64,000 bases of DNA from Janthinobacterium rivuli (GCF_009208735.1 NZ_WFLJ01000021.1:56918-120917); one strand, 5' to 3'. Positions 8,946-18,452 are shown, counted from the first letter of the stretch. Program-made: numbers and translations. Notes: generated by a model from the letters alone, not told the origin.

Positions 8946-9632
8946 TTAACGGCGGCGCACCAACTGATAGGCGCGGCCCAGATATCCGATGGCGCCGAAG
9001 CCGCTCCACACGTGCACCAGGCGGGTGAACGGGAAGATGACGAACAGCGACATGCCCATGAACAGATGCAGCTTGAACACCAGCGGAGCATCGACGATGA
9101 AGCTGGCGGCGTCGCCGCGCAGGGTCACGATGTGCTGCGCCCAGTTCATCAGCAAGACCATCATGTGGCCATCCATGTGCGAAGCCGAGACGAAGATCGA
9201 CGACAGGCCCAGCAGCAATGTCAGCAGGATCCACACCATCACCAGCTTGTCGCCGGCCGTGGTGACGGCGCGCAGCCGTGCATTGCCGAAGCGGCGCGCC
9301 AGCAGGATCAGGATGCCGACCAGGCACAGGCCGCCCATCACGCCGCCGGCCGCCATGGCCACGCCCTGTTTCAGGCTATGCGACACGCCCAAGGTATCCC
9401 ACACCCAGACGGGGGTGAGCAAGCCGGCCGCATGGCCGAACAGCAGGCCAATGATGCCGAGGTGGAACAGGATATTGCCCAGGCGCAGGCTGCCGCGATG
9501 CAGCAGCTGGCTGGAATCGGACTTCCACGTGTATTGCTCGCGGTCGAAACGGATCAGGCTGCCCAGGAAAAAGATGGCCAGCGCGATGTATGGATAAATG
9601 CCATACACAAATTGATGCAAATAATTACTCAT
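8946..9632 (-). CDS. narI: Respiratory nitrate reductase gamma subunit
   Basis: The cytochrome b subunit that oxidises quinol at the inner membrane and passes electrons to NarH. The 228-aa protein has five predicted helices. The four haem-ligating histidines can be placed as His57, His67, His189 and His207, at nearly the same positions as in E. coli NarI. It ends with a basic RRR tail. It lies 34 bases after narJ in the narGHJI order. Confidence 0.95.
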   Translation of the reverse strand: MSNYLHQFVYGIYPYIALAIFFLGSLIRFDREQYTWKSDSSQLLHRGSLRLGNILFHLGIIGLLFGHAAGLLTPVWVWDTLGVSHSLKQGVAMAAGGVMGGLCLVGILILLARRFGNARLRAVTTAGDKLVMVWILLTLLLGLSSIFVSASHMDGHMMVLLMNWAQHIVTLRGDAASFIVDAPLVFKLHLFMGMSLFVIFPFTRLVHVWSGFGAIGYLGRAYQLVRRR

Positions 9633-9666
9633 GATGTACTCTCCTCATGCGGGCGCAGGCGGCCAA

Positions 9667-10323
9667 TTAAGCGGCGCGCCGCGGCTGCGGGTGAAAATGC
9701 ACGGGATGGACGCCACCGGGGGCTTGGCGCAGCAACGGCTCGACGCCGTCCGCGCCGGGACCGAAGGTTTCCAGCGCTTCATCCATGTCGCGCACCGGCG
9801 GTTCGGCCAGCATTTCTGCCGCCACGGGGCTCAGGCGTTCGAGCATCGTGAAGACGGGCGCATACGGGCTGCCGTTGGCCGTCAGCTTGCGGCCGATGTG
9901 CGCCAGCACGTGGACGGCGTCGCCCAGCAGCGGCGCCGAAACCGCCTCGTCGAGCTGCGCCAGGAATTCCAGGAACAGGGGCACGAAGTCGGGCAGGTCG
10001 TCGCCCACCATCTGCAGGCCGTGGCGCTTGTATTCCTCCATCAGGTCGACCATGGCCTGGCCCCGGTCGCGCGATTCGCCGTGGATATGCTCGAACAGGT
10101 GCAGCGAGTGCGAGGGATTGCGGTCGAAGGTGGCCACGTACTGCTGCTGCAGGTCGATCAGGCTGCTGCTTTCCAGGTGCGCCAGCAAAGGCCGCAGCAG
10201 CGCGTGCTGCTCCGGCACTGCCGCCAGCGCGGCGTCGAGCTGCGGCAGGTGTTCGATCAGCTCGGGCTCGGGATACAGCAGCAGACGGGAAAGGACTTGG
10301 TAGTGATGCATAGCGTGTTCCAT
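9667..10323 (-). CDS. narJ: Nitrate reductase assembly chaperone NarJ
   Basis: A 218-aa cytoplasmic chaperone of the TorD/NarJ fold that holds NarGH while the molybdenum cofactor and FeS clusters are loaded. It shows the helical N-terminus with LLLYPEPELIEHLPQLDAAL and the family signature FDRNPSHSLHLFEHIHGESR, then DRGQAMVDLMEEYKRHGL. The start at 10323 (MEHAMHHYQ) follows the narH stop by 9 bases with an AAGGAGC ribosome site. A second Met four codons later is an alternative. It is not part of the final enzyme. Confidence 0.94.
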   Translation of the reverse strand: MEHAMHHYQVLSRLLLYPEPELIEHLPQLDAALAAVPEQHALLRPLLAHLESSSLIDLQQQYVATFDRNPSHSLHLFEHIHGESRDRGQAMVDLMEEYKRHGLQMVGDDLPDFVPLFLEFLAQLDEAVSAPLLGDAVHVLAHIGRKLTANGSPYAPVFTMLERLSPVAAEMLAEPPVRDMDEALETFGPGADGVEPLLRQAPGGVHPVHFHPQPRRAA

Positions 10324-10332
10324 ATGAGCTCC

Positions 10333-11883
10333 TTAAGCGCCGGGCGCCGTTTTGCGCGACTTCGGCATCTGCATGAAGATGGCCGAACCGTGTTTTTTCT
10401 TGCCGAACAAGGTCGGTTCGCTGCTGCCGTCCGAGCAGCCGTTGCCGAAGCTGAAGCCGCACGAACCCTTCTCGTTGAAGCTGTCCTCGGCCATTTCCTT
10501 GTGGCTGCTGGGGATGACGAACCGGTCTTCGTAGTTGGCGATCGCCATGATGTGGTACATGTCCTCCACCTGCGCCTTGGTCAATCCCACTTGCTTGAGG
10601 ACCGTGAGGTTTTCCACCTTCTCGACCGTCTTGCTGCGCATGTAGGCACGCATGGCCAGCATGCGGTCCAGCGCCGAGACGATGGGCGGCTGGTCGCCGG
10701 CCGTCAGCAGATTGGCCAGGTACTGCACGGGAATGCGCAGGCTTTGGGTATCCGGCAGCATGCCGTTCACGCCCAGCTTGCCCGATTCGGCGGCCGCCTG
10801 GATCGGCGACAGCGGCGGCACGTACCACACCATCGGCAAGGTGCGGTATTCCGGATGCAGCGGGAATGCCACCTTCCACTCGACGGCCATCTTGTAGACG
10901 GGCGACTTGACGGCCGCTTCCAGCCACAGGTCGGGGATGCCCTGGCGGCGCGCCTCGGCGATGATGGCCGGGTCGTGCGGGTCGAGGAACAGGTCGAGCT
11001 GCGCCTGGTACAGGTCCTGCTCCTGCGGCACCGAGGCGGCAGCCTCGATCTTGTCGGCGTCGTACAGCAGCACGCCCAGGTAGCGGATGCGGCCCACGCA
11101 CGTTTCCGAGCACACGGTAGGCTGGCCGGCTTCGATGCGGGGGAAGCAGAAGGTGCACTTCTCCGCCTTGCCGGACGACCAGTTATAGTAAATCTTCTTG
11201 TACGGGCAACCGGAGATGCACATGCGCCAGCCGCGGCACTTGTCCTGGTCGATCAGCACGATGCCGTCGTCTTCGCGCTTGTACACGGAGCCGGACGGGC
11301 ACGATGCCACGCACGTCGGATTGAGGCAATGCTCGCACAGGCGCGGCAAATACATCATGAAGGTGTTTTCGAAGGTGCCGTACATCTCCTTCTGCATGTT
11401 GTCGAACAGTTTATCCTTGCTGCGCTGGGCGAACTCGCCGCCCAGGTCATCTTCCCAGTTCGGACCCCACTCGATCTTCTCCATCTTTTTCCCCGTCAGC
11501 ACGGAGATGGGACGGGCCGTCGGCGGCGTCTGCGACAGCGGCGCGCTTTGCAGGTGCTCGTAGTCGTAGGTGAACGGCTCGTAGTACTCGTCGATGGCGG
11601 GCAGGTTCGGATTGGCGAAGATGTTCGCCAGAATCTTCAGACGGCTGCCCTGGCGCGGCTCGATCTTGCCCGCGTCCGTGCGGCGCCAGCCGCCGTTCCA
11701 CTTGTCCTGGTTTTCCCACTGCTTCGGATAGCCGATGCCGGGCTTGGTTTCCACGTTGTTGAACCATGCGTACTCGACGCCGTCGCGGCTGGTCCACACG
11801 TTCTTGCAGGTGACGGAACAGGTGTGGCAGCCGATGCACTTGTCCAGGTTCAGCACCATGCCGATTTGCGCTCTGATTTTCAT
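10333..11883 (-). CDS. narH: Respiratory nitrate reductase beta subunit
   Basis: The electron-transfer subunit (516 aa, near the usual 510). Four cysteine groups are visible: CIGCHTCSVTC (Cys16/19/22/26), CEHCLNPTCVASC, CRGWRMCISGC and CTFC with a later CSETC. The Trp in CRGW replaces a cysteine and marks the [3Fe-4S] cluster typical of NarH, so this gives three [4Fe-4S] and one [3Fe-4S]. The start at 11883 (MKIRAQIG) has AAGGAG eight bases upstream and lies one base after the narG stop. A longer upstream extension is rejected because it overlaps narG. Confidence 0.96.
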   Translation of the reverse strand: MKIRAQIGMVLNLDKCIGCHTCSVTCKNVWTSRDGVEYAWFNNVETKPGIGYPKQWENQDKWNGGWRRTDAGKIEPRQGSRLKILANIFANPNLPAIDEYYEPFTYDYEHLQSAPLSQTPPTARPISVLTGKKMEKIEWGPNWEDDLGGEFAQRSKDKLFDNMQKEMYGTFENTFMMYLPRLCEHCLNPTCVASCPSGSVYKREDDGIVLIDQDKCRGWRMCISGCPYKKIYYNWSSGKAEKCTFCFPRIEAGQPTVCSETCVGRIRYLGVLLYDADKIEAAASVPQEQDLYQAQLDLFLDPHDPAIIAEARRQGIPDLWLEAAVKSPVYKMAVEWKVAFPLHPEYRTLPMVWYVPPLSPIQAAAESGKLGVNGMLPDTQSLRIPVQYLANLLTAGDQPPIVSALDRMLAMRAYMRSKTVEKVENLTVLKQVGLTKAQVEDMYHIMAIANYEDRFVIPSSHKEMAEDSFNEKGSCGFSFGNGCSDGSSEPTLFGKKKHGSAIFMQMPKSRKTAPGA

Positions 11884-11884
11884 A

Positions 11885-14800
11885 CTATGCTCCTTCTTCC
11901 TGCAACGGGCCTTCGAGCCAGTCAACCTTGTTCATCTTGCGCACCAATACGAATTCATCGCGGTTGGAGCCCACCGTGCCGTAGTAATTGAAGCCGTACG
12001 CCAGCTGGGCGTAGCCGCCGATCATGTGCGTCGGCTTGGGCACGGCGCGCGTCACCGAGTTATGGATGCCGCCCCGCTTGCCCGTCATCTCCGCGCCAGG
12101 CACGTTGATGATCTTTTCCTGGGCGTGATACATCATCGTCATGCCGGCCGGGATGCGCTGGCTGACGATGGCGCGCGCCGTCAGGCTGCCGTTCACGTTG
12201 AACACTTCGATCCAGTCGTTGTCGACGATGCCGGCCGTCTTCGCATCCGTTTCCGACAGCCACACGTGCGGTCCGCCGCGCGACAGGGTCAGCATGCGCA
12301 GGTTGTCCGAATACGTGGAGTGGATGCCCCACTTCTGGTGCGGCGTCAAAAAGTTCAGCGCCAGTTCCTTGTTGCCGTTCGGCTTGGTGCCCAGCAGCGC
12401 TTCCGTCGTCTTCGTGTTGATGGCCGGCTTGTACACGCACAGCCCTTCGCCGAAATCGCGCATCCACAGGTGATCCTGGTAGAACTGCTGGCGGCCCGTC
12501 AGGGTGCGCCATGGGATCAGTTCATGCACGTTGGTATAGCCGGCCGTGTAGCTGACTTCCTCGCTTTCCAGGCCCGACCAGGTGGGCGAGGAAATGATCT
12601 TGCGCGGCTGCGCCTGCACGTCGCGGAAGCGGATGCTGTCATGCTCGCGCGGCAGCGCCAGGTGCGTATGCTCGCGTCCCGTGATGGCGGACAGCGCGGC
12701 CCAGGCTTTCACGGCCACGTGGCCATTCGTTTCCGGCGCCAGCGACAGAATCATTTCGGCCGCGTCGATGGCCGTATCGAGGCGCGGCTGGCCCTTCGAC
12801 ACGCCCTCTTCGAGCACCGTGCGGTTGATGCCGCGCAGCACGTCGACTTCATGGCCCGTTTTCCAGGAAATGCCCTTGCCGCCATTGCCGATGGTTTCCA
12901 GCAGCGGGCCGATCGAGGTGAACTTCTTGTACACGTCGCGGTAATTGCGTTCGACCACCGTCATGTTCGGCATCGTCTTGCCGGGAATGGCGTCGCATTC
13001 GCCGGCGCGCCAGTCCTTGGGATCGAAAGGCTGGCCCAGTTCACCGGGCGTGTCGTGCATCAGCGGCGTCAAAATGATGTCTTGCTGGGTGCCCAGCAGC
13101 TCGCCGCCGATTTCCGAGAATTTCTCGGCCAGCCCTTTGTAGATCTCCCAGTCCGACTTCGATTGCCACAAGGGCTGCACGGCTTCCGACAGCGGGTGGA
13201 TGAACGGGTGCATGTCCGACGTATTCAGATCGTCTTTTTCATACCAGGTGGCCGTCGGCAGCACCACGTCGCCATACAGGCAGGTGGTCGACATGCGGAA
13301 GTCCAGCACCACCAGCAGATCGAGCTTGCCTTCGGCGGCCGGGCGCACCTTCACCTGTTTCGGCGTGATGCAATCGTCTTCGTCGCTGAGCAAGCCATTC
13401 TGCGTGCCGAGCAGGTATTTCAGGAAGTACTCATGGCCCTTGCCCGAGCTGCCGAGGATGTTCGAGCGCCAAACGAACATATTGCGCGGGAAGTTGGCCG
13501 GGTTGTCCGGGTCGTCGCACGAGAATTGCAGCTGGCCCGCCTTGATCTGGTCCAGCGCATACGCGGCCGGCGCCTGCCCCGCCGCCTTGGCGGCCTTGGC
13601 CACTTCCAGCGGATTGGTTTGCAGCTGCGGCGCCGATGGCAGCCAGCCCATGCGCTCGGCCTTGGCGTTGTAATCGAGCAGGGTCAGGTCGCCCGTGCCG
13701 CCGGCCGCCGATGGCGAGGCGATGTCGCCCGTTTCCAGCTTTTCGTGGCGCCATTGGCTCGTGTGGGCGTAGAAGAACGAGGTGCCGTTCATCTGGCGCA
13801 TCGGACGCACCCAGTCCTGGGCGAAAGCCAAAGGCGTCCAGCCCGTTTGCGGACGCAGCTTTTCCTGGCCCACGTAATGGGCCCAGCCGCCGCCGGACTG
13901 GCCGATACAGCCGCACATCATCAGCATGTTGATGATGCCGCGGTAGGTCATGTCCATGTGGTACCAGTGATTCAGGCCTGCGCCCACGATGACCATGCTC
14001 TTCCCGCGCGTCTGGTCGGCGTTTTGCGCGAACTGGCGCGCCACGGTGATGACGTCGGCGCGTTTCACGCCCGTGTGCTTTTCCTGCCATGCCGGGGTGT
14101 ACGGCACGTCGTCGTCATAGCTTTCCGCGACATTGGCACCGCCGAGGCCACGGTCGATGCCGTAGTTGGCCAGGGTCAGGTCGAACACGGTGGTGACGAG
14201 GCCCGTCGTGCCGTCGGCCAGGCGGATGGTTTTCACCGGCACCTTGCGCAGCAACATGTCGGACGCATCCTTGCCGCCGAAGTAGGCGAAGCCCACCTCC
14301 GTGACGGCGTCGCTGTCGTTGATCATGGAGAGCATCGGCACGATGGGCGCGCCGCTTCCGCCGGCCTTCTGTTCCAGGTTCCACTTGCCCGACTCGCCCC
14401 AGCGGAAGCCGATGGAGCCGGCCGGCGCGGTAATCGCACCCGTGGTTTCGTCGATGACGAGGGTTTTCCATTCCGGGTTGTTGGTTTCGTCGAGGTTGTT
14501 GTCCAGGTGCGAAGCGCGCAGGAAGTAGTCGGGCACCAGGGTGCCGTTATGCTCCTTGAGCAGCACCAGCATGGGGAAGTCCGTGTACTGGCGCGCATAG
14601 TCGCGGAAGTAGGCGCTCTGCCCTTCCGAGTGGAATTCCTTGAGGATGACGTGGCCCATGGCCAGCGCCAGCGCGGCATCCGTGCCCTGTTTCGGCGCCA
14701 GCCAGATGTCGCCGAACTTCACCATTTCGCCGTAGTCGGGCGAGATGGCCACGGTTTTCGTGCCCTTGTAGCGCACTTCCGTGTAGAAGTGGGCGTCCGG

Positions 14801-15583
14801 CGTGCGCGTCATCGGCACGTTCGAGCCCCACACCATCAGATAGGTCGAGTTGTACCAGTCGGCCGATTCCGGCACGTCCGTCTGCTCGCCCCACACTTGC
14901 GGGCTGGCCGGCGGCAAGTCGCAGTACCAGTCATAGAAACTCAGGGCCACGCCGCCGATCAGCGACAGGTAGCGCGTGCCGGAGGCATAGCTGACCATCG
15001 ACATGGCGGGAATCGGCGAAAAGCCGACGACGCGGTCTGGGCCGTATTTCTTGATCGTCAGCGCATTCGCGGCGGCGATGATTTCATTCGATTCGTCCCA
15101 CGTGGCGCGCACGAAGCCGCCCAGGCCGCGGATGGATTTGTACTGCTGCGAGCGCACCGGGTCCTGGCTGATCCAGTCCCAGGCCGTGACGGGGTCCATG
15201 GTCTTGCGCGCTTCGCGCCACATTTCCATCAGGCGGCCGCGCACCATCGGGTATTTCACGCGCTGCGCCGAATACACGTACCAGGAATAGCTGGCGCCGC
15301 GCGGGCAGCCGCGCGGCTCGTGGTTGGGCAGGTCGGGCCGCGTGCGCGGGTAATCGGTTTGCTGGGTTTCCCAGGTGATCAGGCCATTCTTGACATACAC
15401 CTTCCAGCTGCACGAGCCGGTACAGTTCACGCCATGCGTGGAGCGCACGATCTTGTCGTGCTGCCAGCGCTGACGGTAGGCGTTTTCCCAGGTGCGGTCT
15501 TCATCGACCACGGTGCCATGGCCGTTCGAGAACGGCTCGGCGGGCTTGCTAAAAAATTTAAGACGGTCCAGAAAGTGACTCAT
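11885..15583 (-). CDS. narG: Respiratory nitrate reductase alpha subunit
   Basis: The catalytic molybdenum bis-MGD subunit that reduces nitrate to nitrite on the cytoplasmic side of the membrane. It is 1232 aa, against about 1247 in E. coli. The N-terminal FS0 cluster ligands are present as His50, Cys54, Cys58 and Cys93 (HGVNCTGSC, GCPRG). The SADWYNS segment carries the Asp that ligates molybdenum in NarG, and WGSNVPMTRTPDAH follows. There is no TAT signal, as expected for the cytoplasm-facing membrane enzyme rather than the periplasmic NapA. It is the first gene of narGHJI. Confidence 0.97.
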   Translation of the reverse strand: MSHFLDRLKFFSKPAEPFSNGHGTVVDEDRTWENAYRQRWQHDKIVRSTHGVNCTGSCSWKVYVKNGLITWETQQTDYPRTRPDLPNHEPRGCPRGASYSWYVYSAQRVKYPMVRGRLMEMWREARKTMDPVTAWDWISQDPVRSQQYKSIRGLGGFVRATWDESNEIIAAANALTIKKYGPDRVVGFSPIPAMSMVSYASGTRYLSLIGGVALSFYDWYCDLPPASPQVWGEQTDVPESADWYNSTYLMVWGSNVPMTRTPDAHFYTEVRYKGTKTVAISPDYGEMVKFGDIWLAPKQGTDAALALAMGHVILKEFHSEGQSAYFRDYARQYTDFPMLVLLKEHNGTLVPDYFLRASHLDNNLDETNNPEWKTLVIDETTGAITAPAGSIGFRWGESGKWNLEQKAGGSGAPIVPMLSMINDSDAVTEVGFAYFGGKDASDMLLRKVPVKTIRLADGTTGLVTTVFDLTLANYGIDRGLGGANVAESYDDDVPYTPAWQEKHTGVKRADVITVARQFAQNADQTRGKSMVIVGAGLNHWYHMDMTYRGIINMLMMCGCIGQSGGGWAHYVGQEKLRPQTGWTPLAFAQDWVRPMRQMNGTSFFYAHTSQWRHEKLETGDIASPSAAGGTGDLTLLDYNAKAERMGWLPSAPQLQTNPLEVAKAAKAAGQAPAAYALDQIKAGQLQFSCDDPDNPANFPRNMFVWRSNILGSSGKGHEYFLKYLLGTQNGLLSDEDDCITPKQVKVRPAAEGKLDLLVVLDFRMSTTCLYGDVVLPTATWYEKDDLNTSDMHPFIHPLSEAVQPLWQSKSDWEIYKGLAEKFSEIGGELLGTQQDIILTPLMHDTPGELGQPFDPKDWRAGECDAIPGKTMPNMTVVERNYRDVYKKFTSIGPLLETIGNGGKGISWKTGHEVDVLRGINRTVLEEGVSKGQPRLDTAIDAAEMILSLAPETNGHVAVKAWAALSAITGREHTHLALPREHDSIRFRDVQAQPRKIISSPTWSGLESEEVSYTAGYTNVHELIPWRTLTGRQQFYQDHLWMRDFGEGLCVYKPAINTKTTEALLGTKPNGNKELALNFLTPHQKWGIHSTYSDNLRMLTLSRGGPHVWLSETDAKTAGIVDNDWIEVFNVNGSLTARAIVSQRIPAGMTMMYHAQEKIINVPGAEMTGKRGGIHNSVTRAVPKPTHMIGGYAQLAYGFNYYGTVGSNRDEFVLVRKMNKVDWLEGPLQEEGA

Positions 15584-15736
15584 GCTACCTCCACATTGCG
15601 CCGCAAGAGCGGCGCCAGGTCATAAAAACGCTGCAAGCAGGATGGCTCAAGCGTCGATACAAACAGTCTATCGATGCGCCCTGCCCGGCGGTATTGGCAA
15701 GAAGTCGGTTTCCGGCGCCAGGAATGCATAGACGCG

Positions 15737-15775
15737 TAGTCACCCGGATAGTCACTATTGCCTATGGGCGGCAAG
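15737..15775. promoter_or_regulatory. Putative NarL-type control region upstream of narG
   Basis: The 243-base gap upstream of narG holds two direct copies of TAGTCAC (15737-15743, 15749-15755), 12 bases apart. Next to them is a dyad TTGCC/GGCAA with a 7-base loop (15759-15775). The minus-strand word GGCAATAGTGACTA is nearly repeated upstream of narK1. I found no convincing FNR box (TTGAT-N4-ATCAA) in this gap. Which regulator binds is not shown by the sequence. Confidence 0.35.
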
Positions 15776-15826
15776 GCGGCGCTGCGGTATACCTGTCGTC
15801 ATCGTTCAACACAGAGAAAGAGCACC

Positions 15827-16198
15827 ATGTCGATTACCGATTACGCCAGCCTGCTGCGCAGCGCCCGCAACCAGGAGCAGCCGCAACGCCTGCTGTTCAC
15901 CTTTACCCAGGCGCAGGCCCAGCCTGGCGGCCAGGGCAAGTCCCTCACGCCCGTGATGTGCGCCGACAAGCTGCCCGAGGAACTGGACAGCTTCGAGACA
16001 TTGAAGGAGGAGTCGAAACAGATGCAGACGCACTGGGACGTGGTCTTCGTGGCGGGACTGGCGGGGCGCGAAGGCCAGCCGCCGGCCGCGCAGGAATGCG
16101 AGGCACCCCTGCGCGCCATGGTGACGGCCATCGAGCAAGGTCGCATCGACAGCCTGCTGGCGTTCGACCGCAGCGGGGATTTGTTACGTTTTAGCTGA
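15827..16198 (+). CDS. Conserved hypothetical protein (often labelled ribonucleotide reductase alpha-like)
   Basis: A 123-aa soluble protein starting MSITDYASLLRSA. It has the stretches RLLFTFTQA, VMCADKLPEEL, WDVVFVAGLAGR, EAPLRAMV and SLLAFDRSG. Small betaproteobacterial proteins of this kind often carry the name ribonucleotide reductase subunit alpha, but nothing here resembles the catalytic barrel of that enzyme, so the name should not be trusted. It is transcribed away from narG out of the same gap and converges on the carbonic anhydrase gene. Function unknown. Confidence 0.75.
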   Translation: MSITDYASLLRSARNQEQPQRLLFTFTQAQAQPGGQGKSLTPVMCADKLPEELDSFETLKEESKQMQTHWDVVFVAGLAGREGQPPAAQECEAPLRAMVTAIEQGRIDSLLAFDRSGDLLRFS

Positions 16199-16210
16199 GT
16201 CTATGGTTTC

Positions 16211-16330
16211 AAAACCTGAGAAAACCGTCGCGAGCGGATGGGAGCTGTGGCTAAGAAGCGCAGCTGTGCTTTAGCACAGTGAGCATCGCAGGCCGCAGAT
16301 CGCGACGCGCAGCAGGTTTTGTCAGGTTTT
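16211..16330. repeat. 120-bp nested inverted-repeat element between convergent genes
   Basis: The outer arms AAAACCTGAGAAAACC (16211-16226) and GGTTTTGTCAGGTTTT (16315-16330) are complementary over 16 bases with one mismatch. Just inside, GTCGCGA (from 16227) pairs with TCGCGAC (about 16300-16306). Near the centre CTGTGC-TTTA-GCACAG (16264-16279) forms a tight hairpin. The right arm covers the last nine bases of the carbonic anhydrase gene. It could be a bidirectional terminator, a REP-like dispersed repeat or a structured RNA. No second copy is seen in this window. Confidence 0.6.
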
Positions 16331-17005
16331 ACCAGGGCGCTCGTGCAGGTGGCGCGCCCGTTCGATGGGACAGACGAGCGGCAAAAACTGCTGCTGGCGC
16401 GCCGAATACGCCATCAGCGCGCCGCTGTCGATGTCGAAATACCATCCATGCAATTTCAACACCCCCTGCTCCACCCTGCGCTTGAGCCATGGGTAGGTGA
16501 GCAGGTTGTCCAGCGACTGCAGGATGCTGGCCAGTTCGCACGCATGATGCTGTTCCGCCGACGAACGGTGCGCCAGCTCGCGCCGCACGCGCTGCGCCAC
16601 CGGTTCGGCGATGCGCATCCACTGTCCCACGAAGTCCGTTTCCTGCCCTTCCGCGCGCGGCTGCGGTTCGAGCAGCGCGCGGATGCCGCCGCAGCGCGCG
16701 TGGCCCAGCACGATGACCCTGGCCACTTCGAGTTTGCAGACGGCGAACTCGATGGCCGAACTGACGCCGGGCGGCGCGTCGGGTGTGCACGGCGGCACCA
16801 GGTTGGCGATATTGCGCACGACGAACATGTCGCCCGGGTCGCTGCCCGTCAGCAGCATGGGGTCGACCCGCGAATCGCAGCAGCCGATCAGCAAGGTCGA
16901 GGGCCGCTGCCCGTCGCGCAGGCTGTCGTACAAGGTCTGCGGCTCGCTGAAATACTGCTGCTGAAACAGGCTGAAGCCGTTGACGAATTTTTCCAGTTCT
17001 TCCAT
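16322..17005 (-). CDS. Beta-class carbonic anhydrase
   Basis: A 227-aa zinc enzyme interconverting CO2 and bicarbonate. The ligand pattern is complete: Cys42, Asp44 and Arg46 in GCCDSRVD, and His102 and Cys105 in GHARCGG. These are nearly the same positions as in E. coli Can. It lies 61 bases after narK2 on the same strand, so it may be the last gene of a narK1-narK2-can unit, although a short GGCAAG/CTTGCC hairpin lies in the gap (about 17033-17049). Its link to nitrate respiration is unclear. It may only be a neighbour. Confidence 0.93.
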   Translation of the reverse strand: MEELEKFVNGFSLFQQQYFSEPQTLYDSLRDGQRPSTLLIGCCDSRVDPMLLTGSDPGDMFVVRNIANLVPPCTPDAPPGVSSAIEFAVCKLEVARVIVLGHARCGGIRALLEPQPRAEGQETDFVGQWMRIAEPVAQRVRRELAHRSSAEQHHACELASILQSLDNLLTYPWLKRRVEQGVLKLHGWYFDIDSGALMAYSARQQQFLPLVCPIERARHLHERPGKT

Positions 17006-17066
17006 GACTACCTCTTACTGAATACAACGCCCGGCAAGCAGGACTTGCCAGGCATTCTGACGCTAA

Positions 17067-18452
17067 CTAGCAAGGCATCGGTGCGTTCTTGCGCGCATAG
17101 CACCACCAGGTGATGGCGATGCAGCTGACGTAAAAGCCGATGAAGCACCACAGGGCCGCGTCGGGGCTGCCCGTCAGCGAGATCGAGGTGCCATAGCTTT
17201 TCGGGATGAAGAAGGCGCCGTAGGCCGCCACGGCCGAGGTGAAGCCCAGGACGGCCGCGCCTTCCTTGTTGGCGTCGACGATGGCTTGCTCCTGCGCCGC
17301 CTTGCCCTTGCCGGCCGCCGCGCGCTGGTGTTCCGTCAGGAAGATCACGGGGATCATGCGGAAGGTCGACGCATTGCCGATGCCGGTGCCGGCGAACAGC
17401 AGCATGAACATCCAGAAGAAACCGCTGAAGCTCCCGCCCACGCCCGCTTGCGGCATGAAGTACAACACGCCCAGCACGGCGCCTATCATCAAGAGGAAAG
17501 ACCACAGGGTGACGCGGGCGCCGCCCAGTTTGTCGGAAATCACGCCGCCGGCCACGCGCGCCAGCGCGCCGACCAGGGGGCCGAGGAAGGCGTAATCGAG
17601 CGGATTGACGTCGGGGAACTGGATCTTGATCAGCAGCGGAAACGCGGCCGAATAACCGATGAAGGAGCCGAAGGTGCCCGTGTACAGCCAGCACATGAGC
17701 CAGTTGTGCTTGCGCTTGAAGATCACGGCCTGTTCGGAAAACGAGGCCTTCGCCGACGCCAGGTCATTCATGCCGAACCAGGCCAGCAAGGTACTCAAGG
17801 CGATGAACGGCACCCAGATGAAGCCCGCGTTTTGCAGCCACATCTCCTTGCTCACGCCATTCTTGACCCAGGTGAGCGAATCGCCGCCCCAGGCGCCGAA
17901 GACGGCGAAGGTGATCACCAGCGGCACGACGAACTGCACCACCGACACGCCCAGGTTGCCCAGGCCAGCGTTCATGCCCAGCGCGAAGCCCTTGCTCGCC
18001 TTCGGGTAGAAAAAGCTGATGTTGGCCATCGACGAGGCGAAATTGCCGCCGCCGAAGCCGCACAGCAACGCCAGGATCAGCATGGTCGGATAGCCCGTGT
18101 TCACGTCCTGCACGGCCAGGCCGATGCCGATGGCGGGAATCAGCAGCGAGCCGGTGGAAATGGCCGTCCAGCGACGGCCGCCGAAAATCGGCACCATGAA
18201 CGAATAAAAGATGCGCAAGGTGGCGCCGGACAGGCCCGGCAAGGCCGTCAGCCAGAACAGCTGGTTGTTACTGTAGGTGAAGCCGATGTTGGGCAGGTTG
18301 ACCACCACCACGCTCCACACCATCCACACGGCGAACGCCAGCAGCAGCGCGGGAATCGAGATCCACAGATTGCGCGCGGCCGTGGCCTTGCCCGTCTTTT
18401 GCCAGAAGCTGGGGGTTTCCGGCTCCCACGTATTGATCATGTAGCGGCTCAT
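17067..18452 (-). CDS. narK2: Nitrate/nitrite transporter NarK2
   Basis: A 461-aa major facilitator protein with 12 or more predicted helices and nitrate-porter family sequence: PSFWQKTGKATAARNLWIS at the N-terminus, NISFFYPKASKGFALGMNAG in the middle. The first of two tandem NarK proteins in such loci is usually a nitrate/proton symporter and the second a nitrate/nitrite antiporter. By length and the family's NISFFYP signature this one fits the antiporter type. Its start overlaps the narK1 stop by four bases (ATGA), which indicates translational coupling. Confidence 0.92.
   Translation of the reverse strand: MSRYMINTWEPETPSFWQKTGKATAARNLWISIPALLLAFAVWMVWSVVVVNLPNIGFTYSNNQLFWLTALPGLSGATLRIFYSFMVPIFGGRRWTAISTGSLLIPAIGIGLAVQDVNTGYPTMLILALLCGFGGGNFASSMANISFFYPKASKGFALGMNAGLGNLGVSVVQFVVPLVITFAVFGAWGGDSLTWVKNGVSKEMWLQNAGFIWVPFIALSTLLAWFGMNDLASAKASFSEQAVIFKRKHNWLMCWLYTGTFGSFIGYSAAFPLLIKIQFPDVNPLDYAFLGPLVGALARVAGGVISDKLGGARVTLWSFLLMIGAVLGVLYFMPQAGVGGSFSGFFWMFMLLFAGTGIGNASTFRMIPVIFLTEHQRAAAGKGKAAQEQAIVDANKEGAAVLGFTSAVAAYGAFFIPKSYGTSISLTGSPDAALWCFIGFYVSCIAITWWCYARKNAPMPC

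Noticed and set aside
11735..15625. A 1296-codon open frame antisense to narG
   Set aside because: It mirrors narG/narH codon use in high-GC DNA, has His/Arg/Ala-rich low-complexity translation and no recognisable domain. narG is certain on the other strand.
15584..15826. An FNR box upstream of narG
   Set aside because: I looked for TTGAT-N4-ATCAA with up to two mismatches. The nearest sequence (around 15650) does not keep both half-sites.
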